From the NCBI GenBank assembly GCA_965230625.1, contig CBDDLL010000001.1, positions 186,001 to 250,000 on the forward strand: 64,000 nucleotides of DNA, given 5' to 3'. Positions within the stretch are counted from its first letter, which is position 1; every line of letters starts with the position of its first letter. Below the pieces are notes generated by a model. It was not told the origin of the DNA, did no database searches, and worked only from the letters and a program-made list of their open reading frames with translations. Source of the DNA: Saccharicrinis sp965230625 (GTDB taxonomy: Bacteria; Bacteroidota; Bacteroidia; Bacteroidales; Marinilabiliaceae). The translations under genes and the position numbers were made by a program. This document shows positions 45,462 through 53,468 of this stretch, piece after piece.

Positions 45462-45938
45462 GTGATAATCATTTCCATTATTCTATATGGTAGCGGATTA
45501 AGAATTGGTGAGGTACTGAAACTTAAAATTACAGACATCGATTCGAAACGAATGCAAATCAGAATTTTAGGTGGCAAGGGCAAAAAGGATAGGTACTCGA
45601 TATTGGCACAATCGCAACTGAATATTCTCAGGGAATATTATAAACAGTATAGGCCACAAAGTTATTTATTTGAAGGTCAATTTGGCGGACAATATTCTGC
45701 AACAAGTGCCGGAAATATTTTGAAAAAAGCCATTGTACGAAGTGGTGTGCCTAAAAGGGGTGGATTACACTCTTTACGACATAGCTTTGCAACTCATCTG
45801 CTGGAATCGGGAACAGATTTGCGTTATATACAGGAGCTTTTAGGACACTCTTCATCTAAAACAACCGAAATTTATACCCATGTAAGCAACAAATACCTGC
45901 AACAAATAAAAAGTCCACTAGATGACTTATCTGTTTAA
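45462..45938 (+). pseudogene. Tyrosine recombinase (integrase) fragment, catalytic domain only
   Basis: 158 residues from a GTG with no N-terminal core-binding domain, so about half of a normal 300-380-residue recombinase is missing. The catalytic residues survive: R14 (GSGLRIGEV), a Lys near 39 (GGKGKKDR), H103 and R106 (HSLRHSFATHLL), H129 (ELLGHSS) and nucleophile Y138 (TEIYTHVS). The sequence is XerC/D-like and of the type common in Bacteroidota; the extra IntI-specific helix region is not apparent. It is adjacent to a run of cassette-like genes with attC-like sites, so it may be the relic of the recombinase that served them. Confidence 0.8.
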
Positions 45939-46073
45939 TTATTTGGCTATTTTTGATGCACAAAACCATAGGTATAACTTAGGTACAAATGAAAAATAAA
46001 GGCAATACATATGGTATTACAGAAAAGTTGTGTTTCATGCAAAAAAACATCCTGCTCAAAATAAACTTTTAGA

Positions 46074-47537
46074 ATGAGAATATATTTAGACAATTGTGTA
46101 ATTCAAGATTTGAAAAGGCAGGAAAATATTGATTTGTTGAATGCAATAGTTGAGGATAAAAAGTACAATGTTTATTGTTATTCTGAAGCTCATTTGCAAG
46201 ATTTAATGAGGGATAAGAGTAATCACAAGTTCGATGATTTAAAATTTATGGAAAAAGTGGTTGATGGTAACTGCTGGCATTATAATAAGAAAATACATTT
46301 TGACCATATTAAACCAAAGGACTTTTACAATCCTTTTCCAGAATATTCAGAGAATTTATTTGATACCAACGAGATATTTTCTGGCGATTTGATTTTTAAA
46401 TCAATGGAAAGAATTTTTAAAACTATACCGCTTGACTTCAAACAGTTTATTCAACCTGAATTATTACCGCCTGATTTTCCAATAGAATTTAAGAAGTTGC
46501 TTGAACAACCTACAAATTTTTATGAATTTTTCTGTGCTTTTGGGGACTTCACTAATGAATTATCAGCAAATCAAAAAGAGTTTAAAAAGCTAATATCGTA
46601 TTTGCACAATAATAATTTAACAAGTTCTCTATTTAAACAGATTGGAATAGAGGGATATGACGGTAAGGAAATAACCGACAAAGTTAAATTTAGAGAGTCG
46701 TATACAAAATACTTCTTAAATGATAAAAAAGGAAAATACAGATACGATTTGTTTTTAGACCAATATAACGGACTAGAAATGTTCAGCTTTGTTAAAGGTA
46801 AACCCCGAAAACAGCAGATGATGAATTTAATCAATGATGGTCGCCATGCATTTTTTGGAGGTTTCTGCGATATTGTAGTTTCCAAAGACGTTGATTTTTT
46901 AGAAAAGACTAAGTTCATCTATAATATGCACGATATTGAAACTATTATTTATAATATCAGTGAATTTCAAGATTTTCTATCGAATTCAATGAGTGATAAC
47001 AAATTAAACCTCGTTGATATGATTAAAGATGGAAATGAAATTAAAGCAAATAATATAATTCAAAATGACAAAGGAGTCGTTTCAATGAAACTTGATAATG
47101 TTTACTTTTCTTATTTTGATACGGCATACTACGTTGAGAATGAAAATGGTAATTATAATTTTTATACTCGGTTTCAAACTAATATGTCAACAGGGACTTT
47201 GAAAAATGAGTTCGAAATGGTTGTTGATAGCATGATTAAAAACCTAGGAGTAGATGCCAATGGAAAAGCTGGATTTGAAGCAACAGAAATCGATGGAGAT
47301 AAATGGATTGGTAGAGTTTGGAGAATTGAAGATACAATTATAGAACTTAACTTGAATGGGAAATTATATTTAGCCTTTTATCCATTAGAATACATAGAAA
47401 GCACGAAAACACAACAAATTATAAACGTAATGCGGGGCGAAGTGAGTAATTTAAACGAAAGTATAATAAACAACGACAGCGGTAACTTGAAAGGAAAGTG
47501 CGTTGAAACCCGCACTACGCTTATAAGTGGCCGTTAG
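46074..47537 (+). CDS. Large PIN-like-domain protein (cassette 1), possible toxin or defence nuclease
   Basis: 487 residues. The start MRIYLDNCVIQDL (D6) is the first strand of a PIN nuclease fold. E38 and D43 (SEAHLQDLMRD) and D266/D271 (GGFCDIVVSKDVDFLEKT) supply the remaining acidic residues, with a helical insertion of about 200 residues between them. The C-terminal part (about 320-470) is a separate beta-rich domain without a recognised family. The last dozen codons run into an attC-like palindrome, and the stop TAG is part of GTTAGC. RNase activity is inferred from the acidic residues only. Confidence 0.6.
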   Translation: MRIYLDNCVIQDLKRQENIDLLNAIVEDKKYNVYCYSEAHLQDLMRDKSNHKFDDLKFMEKVVDGNCWHYNKKIHFDHIKPKDFYNPFPEYSENLFDTNEIFSGDLIFKSMERIFKTIPLDFKQFIQPELLPPDFPIEFKKLLEQPTNFYEFFCAFGDFTNELSANQKEFKKLISYLHNNNLTSSLFKQIGIEGYDGKEITDKVKFRESYTKYFLNDKKGKYRYDLFLDQYNGLEMFSFVKGKPRKQQMMNLINDGRHAFFGGFCDIVVSKDVDFLEKTKFIYNMHDIETIIYNISEFQDFLSNSMSDNKLNLVDMIKDGNEIKANNIIQNDKGVVSMKLDNVYFSYFDTAYYVENENGNYNFYTRFQTNMSTGTLKNEFEMVVDSMIKNLGVDANGKAGFEATEIDGDKWIGRVWRIEDTIIELNLNGKLYLAFYPLEYIESTKTQQIINVMRGEVSNLNESIINNDSGNLKGKCVETRTTLISGR

Positions 47538-47538
47538 C
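47479..47538 (+). repeat. attC-like site A after the PIN-like gene
   Basis: An imperfect palindrome of about 60 bp. The outer boxes are GGTAAC (47481-47486) and GTTAGC (47533-47538), with a second tier ACTT/AAGT and an inner perfect stem AGTGCG/CGCAC(T) around TTGAAACC. The gene's stop codon lies inside the 3' box, as is usual for integron cassettes. Confidence 0.65.
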
Positions 47539-47555
47539 ATCAATTTGAAATTGAA

Positions 47556-48086
47556 ATGAACAAATCCATAATCGATAAGGCCAATAAATGGATCAACTCT
47601 TATATGGAAATAAAGGAGGAAATAATCGTTGTTGAAGACACAATTATAGAACACCAACATTGCTATTCGATGGCATGGTGTAAAAAATCAGAAATTGAAT
47701 TGAACTGGAATCAAAAGACACTTTGGGTAGGTTCAGGTCGCCTTTTAATTAGTAAGGACGGAGAAATAGTAGACCTTGAAGGTTCAGCGCCAGGAGTGGA
47801 TTGGATTCATCATTTCGAACTTAAGATGTTCGGACTGGAAGATTTTTGGATTCTGGAAATACCTTATTCAAAAGAGAATATTTCGAAACTAAAATCTATT
47901 CTGAAACAATCAACGCCTGAACTTCTAAAATTGGTTAATGACAAAAATGTAATAACCTTTACTGAGTCAAAAGCATGGAACGACAACTATACCAAACTGG
48001 CAGGACTTTCTGATGATTTGAACCAAGTTGGCATTGAGTGTCAATTAGAAATAAAAACAAGAAAAAAAGCTGCTAACAATGGCTGA
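47556..48086 (+). CDS. Imm35/YrhB-like small protein (cassette 2)
   Basis: 176 residues, soluble. The first 90 residues (VVEDTIIEHQHCYSMAWC, then GSGRLLISKDGEIVDLEGSAP and WIHHFELKMFG) resemble the Imm35/YrhB layout, in which a small beta domain carries a conserved GNGP-like turn. The second half contains PYSKENISKLKSIL and has no assignment. It lies 18 bp after site A and its TGA falls within site B, so gene plus site form a compact cassette of about 600 bp. An immunity-type role is inferred from the family. Confidence 0.5.
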   Translation: MNKSIIDKANKWINSYMEIKEEIIVVEDTIIEHQHCYSMAWCKKSEIELNWNQKTLWVGSGRLLISKDGEIVDLEGSAPGVDWIHHFELKMFGLEDFWILEIPYSKENISKLKSILKQSTPELLKLVNDKNVITFTESKAWNDNYTKLAGLSDDLNQVGIECQLEIKTRKKAANNG

Positions 48087-48138
48087 AAAATCATAGCTGC
48101 CCTTTGGGACAGCAACGCTTTTTAGCCTAAACGTTAGC
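48072..48138 (+). repeat. attC-like site B after the Imm35-like gene
   Basis: A 67-bp imperfect palindrome. The outer boxes GCTAAC (48072-48077) and GTTAGC (48133-48138) are exact reverse complements. The next tier is GGCT/AGCC, and the inner stem is GCTGCCC/GGGACAGC with one bulged A, closed by TTT. A bulged imperfect stem with conserved GTTRRRY ends is the defining form of integron attC sites. Confidence 0.75.
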
Positions 48139-48155
48139 AATAATTAAAACTCATA

Positions 48156-48821
48156 ATGAACTTAAGTGATTTAAAAGAGATTGAAAAAAGGTATAATTTT
48201 AACTATCCCAAATTATTCTACCGACTTTTAGATGATGGAATGCTAGATTGGGGATTAGCCAAATCCGATTGGTATAAAACAGAATTTCCTAAATTGAAAG
48301 ATAAACCTCCATTGTTGCTATTTGGAGAGGGTTTTGAAATAATTTTTTCAAAAGAAGAGATTATAGAAGAAATTGATTGTTTCTCTGATGAAGAGGATTA
48401 CAGACAAACAAAAAAAGAATTTCATAATAAATTCATTCCTTTTGGAAAAACAGGCGCAGGTGATTTATACTGTTTTTTCCTTGATGATAAAAACAATGTT
48501 CATTCGATTGTTTTAGTATGGCACGATGCAAATGAGGTTAACATATTATCTGAAAATCTAGAGGGTTTCATATTTAGACAATTACTAGAATGTGTCATAG
48601 AACCTTATGAAGAGGGACTAATAATGTCTGGTGATTTCAAAGAAAATATTAATAATCAATTATCCACGCATAAAAAATATATAAGTGATAAACAGGTCAA
48701 GGTATTACAGGAGATATACATTAGAGAAATGGATAATGGACTTTTAACTAGAGATGAAGTGACAGAAATATTATCTGAAATGGGAGTTAAAAGTAGCTCC
48801 TTTGAATATCAGGAAGAATAA
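48156..48821 (+). CDS. SMI1/KNR4 (SUKH) family protein (cassette 3)
   Basis: 221 residues. The N-terminal part LKEIEKRYNFNYPKLFYRLLDDG and the core FIPFGKTGAGDLYCFFLD followed by IVLVWHDANEVNILSENLEGF are typical of SUKH domains, which often serve as immunity proteins against polymorphic toxins. The tail (about 165-221) is helical. It begins 17 bp after the GTTAGC of site B. Its own 3' site is only partial (GCTAAT at 48830). No toxin gene is adjacent. Confidence 0.72.
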   Translation: MNLSDLKEIEKRYNFNYPKLFYRLLDDGMLDWGLAKSDWYKTEFPKLKDKPPLLLFGEGFEIIFSKEEIIEEIDCFSDEEDYRQTKKEFHNKFIPFGKTGAGDLYCFFLDDKNNVHSIVLVWHDANEVNILSENLEGFIFRQLLECVIEPYEEGLIMSGDFKENINNQLSTHKKYISDKQVKVLQEIYIREMDNGLLTRDEVTEILSEMGVKSSSFEYQEE

Positions 48822-48829
48822 AAACCATT

Positions 48830-48907
48830 GCTAATAAATAGGACTATGAGCGGTCTGTAAGACCAAGCGTGGTAGTCCGTGTTGGACTACATCCCGGTTT
48901 CTATTTA
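48830..48907 (+). other. Structured element with alternative hairpins
   Basis: AAATAG and CTATTT close a region containing a perfect GGTCT-GTA-AGACC hairpin and a perfect 7-bp GTAGTCC/GGACTAC hairpin (loop GTGTT). A further GGACTA at the left can pair with the same TAGTCC, so two mutually exclusive folds exist. It begins with GCTAAT, close to an attC box. It is not a recognised RNA family. Confidence 0.5.
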
Positions 48908-49088
48908 ACCTATGTACTTATCGACGCTTTTTTATATTCTGAAGTAGGTAGAAGGTGTTGTAAAGTGCTCTAAAAGAATTATAAATATAAGGTAGAAAAA
49001 GGAAGGGATCAAGTGCTTTTTGTGAAGATAGGGTACTGTATTTTTTAGAGCGAAGGTGATTGGATATAGATAGCAGATTAAATACATT

Positions 49089-49126
49089 TTGTTGTTTGTT
49101 CTGGAAAAGTACATTTGCTACATTTG
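49089..49126 (+). promoter_or_regulatory. Tandem Bacteroidota-type promoter without a clear gene
   Basis: TACATTTG occurs twice (49110-49117 and 49119-49126). TTG at 49089-49091 is 18 bp before the first and TTG at 49096-49098 is 20 bp before the second. Both fit the consensus, but only stem-loops and tiny open frames lie downstream before the convergent tRNA unit. Confidence 0.55.
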
Positions 49127-49161
49127 ACCAAAGCTATCCCGGAGGGATTTAGTTCAACAAG

Positions 49162-49192
49162 GTATAAATGGCATTAAAACGACCATTTATAC
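49162..49192 (+). other. Perfect 10-bp stem-loop
   Basis: GTATAAATGG (49162-49171) and CCATTTATAC (49183-49192) are exact reverse complements around an 11-nt loop. No T run follows, so it is not a typical terminator. It lies about 35 bp after the tandem promoter. Confidence 0.55.
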
Positions 49193-49342
49193 AGACCGTC
49201 GATCTGCTATTCGTGATAAATATGTATTATTTGACATACATAAAAAGTCTCACAAAACACAGAATTTAATGTCAGGCAATCTCTGTTAAGAAATCATCAG
49301 ACCTATATGAAATTTGGTTTTTACTCCCCATTTACTCCCTGT

Positions 49343-49383
49343 AAAAAACAAAACCTCTTGAATATCAACTAATCAAGAGGTTT
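49343..49383 (-). terminator. Intrinsic terminator of tRNA-Leu
   Basis: AAACCTCTTGA (49351-49361) pairs perfectly with TCAAGAGGTTT (49373-49383), with an A run (49343-49348) giving a U tract on the minus strand, 5 bp after the tRNA 3' end. Confidence 0.85.
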
Positions 49384-49388
49384 AAAAG

Positions 49389-49470
49389 TACCCAGAGCCG
49401 GGATCGAACCGGCACGGGTTGCCCCACTGGTGTTTGAGACCAGCGCGTCTACCAATTCCGCCATCTGGGC
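49389..49470 (-). tRNA. tRNA-Leu (anticodon CAA)
   Basis: An 82-nt tRNA on the minus strand. The acceptor GCCCAGA pairs with TCTGGGT, with A as the discriminator base. The D-arm region GCGGAATTGGTAGACGC, anticodon arm CTGGT-CTCAAAC-ACCAG (anticodon CAA, reading UUG), a long class II variable arm, and the T-loop GGTTCGATCC are all visible. CCA is not encoded. It is the likely right boundary of the accessory region, although no duplicated tRNA end was found. Confidence 0.96.
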
Positions 49471-49604
49471 AAGTTATCTCTAACTTTTTTGCGGATGCAA
49501 ATATATGTAAAACTCATGTTAATGCAAACTATTTTTTAAATAATTATTAAGAGATTAAAAACCAATGCTTATTCCAAATCATATATCTTCGTAACAAAAA
49601 ATTT

Positions 49605-50276
49605 ATGAATATAATTGCTTACTATAAATTATGCTGCTCTTTGGTTCTTATGATGTTAATATCATTTGTATGCAATGCGCAAAAAGGAGTTCTTTTAGGA
49701 GGTGGAGTCAGTGTTAAAATGCCTGATAATGGTTTTGGAAACGATAACTTTGGCTTTGCTGATGCCGCTAAAATAGGTGGTGGCGTTAACTTTTCTACAT
49801 TATGGTTTTTTAATCCACGTTTATCCCTTAGTTCCGAACTCGGTTATTCTTATTTCCCAAAAAATGAAAAAACATGGAACCAAAGAAGAAGAGGTGAGAT
49901 AAAAGTGAATTATCAAATGGTTAACTTAAATGCGCAAGGTAATTTTTATATTGGCGAAGAAAATACCCGTCCTTATTTTGGAGTTGTATTTGGACTTTAC
50001 TTTTTACGCAATATGGTGAATTTTGATTCTAATTATACAGGTACAACAAATGATGCTTCTGTTAGTTACGTGAGTAAAACTTTTCACGCTGGTTTTGGTC
50101 CCGAAATAGGTGCTTTATTTGAAATAGGCAAAAACCAATATGCTAACTTAGGTTTAAGATATACAATTATACCCAATATTGAAGCAGAATATCATCTCGA
50201 AAACAATTTTACGTCTAATCCACACGGGAAACAAAACCACTGGGAATTAAATGCAAAGCTATATTTTGGTAGATAA
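49605..50276 (+). CDS. Outer-membrane beta-barrel protein
   Basis: 223 residues with a long signal peptide (about 1-25, ending CNAQ). The mature protein alternates hydrophobic and polar residues with many Gly/aromatic positions (GGGVNFSTLWFFNPRLSLSSELGYSYF), as in eight-stranded barrels of the PorT/OmpW-like group, and ends HWELNAKLYFGR. Its function is unknown. It converges with the deoxynucleoside kinase gene. Confidence 0.78.
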   Translation: MNIIAYYKLCCSLVLMMLISFVCNAQKGVLLGGGVSVKMPDNGFGNDNFGFADAAKIGGGVNFSTLWFFNPRLSLSSELGYSYFPKNEKTWNQRRRGEIKVNYQMVNLNAQGNFYIGEENTRPYFGVVFGLYFLRNMVNFDSNYTGTTNDASVSYVSKTFHAGFGPEIGALFEIGKNQYANLGLRYTIIPNIEAEYHLENNFTSNPHGKQNHWELNAKLYFGR

Positions 50277-50285
50277 ATGGTACTA

Positions 50286-50900
50286 TTAAAATAGTCCATT
50301 AACATGAGTATCAACCCTATCAATAATTGTACTTAAATCTGATTTATTTTTAATAAAATTATACTCATCTACATTTACTATCAACAATTTACCCCTATCA
50401 TATTGTTCTACCCAGGCTTCGTAACGCTCGTTTAGTCTTTTTAAGTAATCAAGACGTATGTTATTTTCGTAATCCCTGCCCCTGCTTTGAATTTGCTCAA
50501 CAAGCTTTGGTACTGATGCCCTTAAATATATTAATAAATCTGGCGCCTGAATTAAACTACTCATCAACTCAAACAAAGAAGCATAATTATCAAAGTCCCG
50601 CTTACTCATCAAACCCATATCATATAAATTGGGAGCAAAAATATAAGCATCTTCGTAAATGGTCCTGTCTTGTATAACCTTTCTTCCCATCTTTCGGATT
50701 TCATTAACCTGCGAGAACCTGCTATTTAAAAAATATACTTGAAGGTTAAATGACCATCGCTGCATATCTTCGTAAAAATCAGCTAAATATGGATTATCAT
50801 CCACCTCCTCGTAATGAGCATCCCATCCATAATGCTTTGACAATAAAGTAGTAAGAGTTGTCTTCCCGGATCCTATATTTCCTGCTATCGCAATGTGCAT
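50286..50900 (-). CDS. Deoxynucleoside kinase
   Basis: A 204-residue P-loop kinase (GNIGSGKTTL at 7-16) of the dGK/dAK type that phosphorylates deoxynucleosides in salvage. Other marks are the substrate Glu in HYEEVDDNPYL, the DRTIYEDAYIFA motif (DRS equivalent) and the LID Arg region SRGRDYENNI. It is a single cytosolic domain of normal length, about 67 bp downstream of the GH3 gene on the same strand. Confidence 0.9.
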   Translation of the reverse strand: MHIAIAGNIGSGKTTLTTLLSKHYGWDAHYEEVDDNPYLADFYEDMQRWSFNLQVYFLNSRFSQVNEIRKMGRKVIQDRTIYEDAYIFAPNLYDMGLMSKRDFDNYASLFELMSSLIQAPDLLIYLRASVPKLVEQIQSRGRDYENNIRLDYLKRLNERYEAWVEQYDRGKLLIVNVDEYNFIKNKSDLSTIIDRVDTHVNGLF

Positions 50901-50967
50901 TATAATATTGTTTTATGTGTGTGCGCGTTTCAAAAGTATAAAAAACAGGTTATAAATTAGATTAAAA

Positions 50968-52497
50968 TTAATTCTCTAGCCCACTTTTTTGATTAATCAT
51001 TAATAGTTCTTCCATTAACTCCCTGTTATTCGATAATCGAGGAACTTTATTCTGACCTCCTAACTTATTATGTTTCTTAAGCCATTCGAAAAACAAATTT
51101 TTACGCGCAATTTCTATTTTAGGAAACTCCAGAGTTATACTCTTGTAACGTTTAGCCTCATAATCAGAGTTTAATGCTTGTAACTTACTGTCTAATTCTT
51201 GTGCAAAATGTTCAACATTATCTGGTTCCTTATCAAACTCAATCATCCATTGGTGCTTTCCTTTTTCTTCTGTACTCATATACATTGGAGCAGCAGTATA
51301 GTCTTTAATTATTGCTCCCGTTATATTGCACGCATGTTCTATTGCCTTATTCGAATTCTCTACAATAAGCTCTTCACCAAATGCATTAATAAAGTGTTTT
51401 GTTCTACCTGTAATTAATATTTTATGTGGATATTTAGATGTGAATTTTACGGTATCTCCTACAATGTACCTCCAAAGTCCACCATTGGTTGTAATAACTA
51501 TTGCATAATTAGTCTCAAGTTCAACTTGGTCAATAGTTAATGCTTTGGGGTACTCTTTATCCCACTCTTCCATTGGAATAAACTCATAAAAAATACCGTA
51601 GTCCAGCATCAATAACATTGAAGAAGATTCCGGATCATCTTGGATAGCAAAAAAGCCTTCTGATGCATTATAAGTCTCCATATAATGCATATTTTCCGAA
51701 GGAATAATTTTTTTGTATTGTTCCCTGTACGGACCAAAATTTATACCCCCGTGAATAAAAAGCTCTAGATTAGGCCATACCTCCAATAAATTACTTTTAC
51801 CTGTATGTTTTAATATATGCTTTATCAATACCAAAAACCAAGATGGCACCCCAGTTAACGAAGTAACATTTTCATTAACTGTAGCCTCAGTCATCTTTTC
51901 CAGTTTCTCTTCCCACTTATCCATTAAAGCAATTGATTGATCAGGAGTACGAATAAAGTTGACCCAGAAAGGTAGGTTACCGATTAAAATTGCTGATAAA
52001 TCGCCATAAAAAGAATCCCTATTATATTGATTAAGTTGTTGGCTACCTCCTAAGGTCAATCCCTTCCCTGAAAACATTTCTGTTTCGGGATACAACCTAT
52101 TATAAATAGCTAAAACATCTTTCCCTCCTCTAAAATGACAGTCTTCGAGTGATTCCTTTGATACAGGTATGAATTTACTTTTTGAAGATGTTGTGCCTGA
52201 TGACTTAGCAAACCATTTAATGTCTCCGGGCCACAATATATTTTTCTCACCTCGTCTAACTTTGTCAATCACAGATTCCATTTGTTCATATTTTTGAACA
52301 GGAACACGGTCTTGAAAATCCTTTATAGTTTTAACATTGGCAAAATCATAATATCTTCCTAATTGAGTATCACTCGCTTTTCTAACCAATTCGAAAAGTT
52401 GTTCGTGTTGAACTTCTTCGGGATTTGATTTAAAATGCTCAATCTGGGAGAGCCTGCGAATATTAACAAGAGATATAATAGAATTCAGAATTGGCAT
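50968..52497 (-). CDS. GH3 auxin-responsive promoter family protein
   Basis: About 509 residues from the preferred ATG (MPILNSIIS...); an ATG three codons upstream is possible. This is an acyl-adenylate-forming fold as in plant GH3 amidosynthetases. The ATP motif FAKSSGTTSSKSKFIPVS lies near 95-112, followed by GGINFGPYREQY, YNASEGFFAIQDD and the C-terminal LITGRTKHFINAFGEELIVEN. These proteins are widespread in Bacteroidota, but their substrate there is unknown. Conjugation of an amino acid to an acyl acid is inferred from the fold. Confidence 0.9.
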   Translation of the reverse strand: MPILNSIISLVNIRRLSQIEHFKSNPEEVQHEQLFELVRKASDTQLGRYYDFANVKTIKDFQDRVPVQKYEQMESVIDKVRRGEKNILWPGDIKWFAKSSGTTSSKSKFIPVSKESLEDCHFRGGKDVLAIYNRLYPETEMFSGKGLTLGGSQQLNQYNRDSFYGDLSAILIGNLPFWVNFIRTPDQSIALMDKWEEKLEKMTEATVNENVTSLTGVPSWFLVLIKHILKHTGKSNLLEVWPNLELFIHGGINFGPYREQYKKIIPSENMHYMETYNASEGFFAIQDDPESSSMLLMLDYGIFYEFIPMEEWDKEYPKALTIDQVELETNYAIVITTNGGLWRYIVGDTVKFTSKYPHKILITGRTKHFINAFGEELIVENSNKAIEHACNITGAIIKDYTAAPMYMSTEEKGKHQWMIEFDKEPDNVEHFAQELDSKLQALNSDYEAKRYKSITLEFPKIEIARKNLFFEWLKKHNKLGGQNKVPRLSNNRELMEELLMINQKSGLEN

Positions 52498-52791
52498 ATA
52501 TAGCATTATTTTAAAGGATAAATATAAATAATTTCCATCATAAATTTAAAAGCACTGTAACACTTTTAAATTCGCCTACTTTTTGTTTATCTAATTATTA
52601 TAGACCAACATTCAATTTATAAAGAATTAGTCCTTTTGCATAATATTTTTTGTTACCAATGTACTCTAATCAATAGTCCGTCTATTAAACATTTAAATTA
52701 TAAAATATTACAATTGAATCACTAATTATTTTCTTAATCTACAACAAATGGGTGTTTTTACTATTTTAGCAGAAATTATAGAATACTATAA

Positions 52792-53316
52792 ATGAATTAT
52801 TTTGATATTGTTGTTGGCATTTTGCTATTAATTGCAATTGTTAAAGGATTTAGAAACGGTTTAGTAATTGAGTTGGCTTCGTTAGCAGCTTTAGTATTAG
52901 GCGTTTTAGGCGCAATAAAATTTTCAAGCTTTACAGAAGGTTGGTTACAAGAGTATTTTTCATCCAATTACATAGGAATTATTTCTTTTTTATTAACCTT
53001 TATCGCTATAGTAATAGGCGTACATCTTATTGCAAAGTTAATTGACAAATTGGTACAAGCAGTCGCCCTAGGTATAGTCAATAGATTATTAGGAGCAGCA
53101 TTTTCGTTTATTAAATACGGTTTTATCCTTAGTATTCTTTTGGCCATTTTTACATCTTTTGATAAAGCAATGAATTTAATTCCTCAGGAAACAAGGGACA
53201 AATCCATTCTATACCAACCCCTTTCTGAGTTCGCTCCAAAAGTATTTCCTTATCTATATTTTGATAAAGACAAAATTCGCGATGAAGTTGAGGATGCTAC
53301 CGGAGTAACAGTATAA
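52792..53316 (+). CDS. CvpA family membrane protein
   Basis: 174 residues with four predicted transmembrane helices. The start NYFDIVVGILLLIAIVKGFRNGLVIELASL is the CvpA signature, and GAAFSFIKYGFILSILLAIF forms the last helix. CvpA homologues are linked to colicin V export and envelope homeostasis, but their mechanism is unresolved. It is divergent from the GH3 gene across a 294-bp AT-rich spacer and is followed by tyrS in the same orientation. Confidence 0.87.
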   Translation: MNYFDIVVGILLLIAIVKGFRNGLVIELASLAALVLGVLGAIKFSSFTEGWLQEYFSSNYIGIISFLLTFIAIVIGVHLIAKLIDKLVQAVALGIVNRLLGAAFSFIKYGFILSILLAIFTSFDKAMNLIPQETRDKSILYQPLSEFAPKVFPYLYFDKDKIRDEVEDATGVTV

Positions 53317-53468
53317 GTACATATACACCTATAGGAATTACACATCAGAATTTAAGCGAATTATAATGTGCGTTTTACATTATAATAAATCGGCTTTAAC
53401 TTTCTTTCTGAACTTTATTATCTTTGGCAACTCAATTAAATAGCATAAAAACATTCAATTATAAAACC

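Larger units (their letters stand above)
48822..49388. other. Non-coding region with multi-hairpin element and orphan promoter
   Basis: 567 bp between the SUKH gene and tRNA-Leu. The left end has a partial attC-like box and a multi-hairpin element (48830-48907). The middle has a tandem TACATTTG promoter (49089-49126) followed by a short ATCCC/GGGAT hairpin and a perfect 10-bp stem-loop (49162-49192). The right end has the tRNA terminator. Two overlapping small open frames of 30-50 codons follow the promoter, but neither resembles a known protein. Confidence 0.5.

Noticed and set aside
45960..46073. attI-like site between the recombinase fragment and the first cassette
   Set aside because: AGGTA occurs twice here, but no GTTRRRY core or paired inverted binding sites could be identified with confidence.
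48830..48907. Group II intron 3' end (domain V/VI) as explanation for the hairpins
   Set aside because: The AGC...GTT domain V hallmark and tetraloop arrangement are not present, and no reverse transcriptase is nearby.
49133..49290. A small protein gene after the tandem promoter
   Set aside because: Two overlapping frames of about 33 and 50 codons exist, but neither has a convincing start context or family features.
44454..49470. Whole accessory region as an element integrated at the tRNA-Leu 3' end
   Set aside because: The tRNA and its terminator are intact, and I found no copy of the tRNA 3' end near the left boundary around 44.5 kb, so a direct-repeat-flanked island is not supported.
53424..53468. 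TTG start for tyrS adding 15 residues
   Set aside because: The TTG overlaps a TATCTTTG promoter element, and the ATG at 53469 gives the usual N-terminus.
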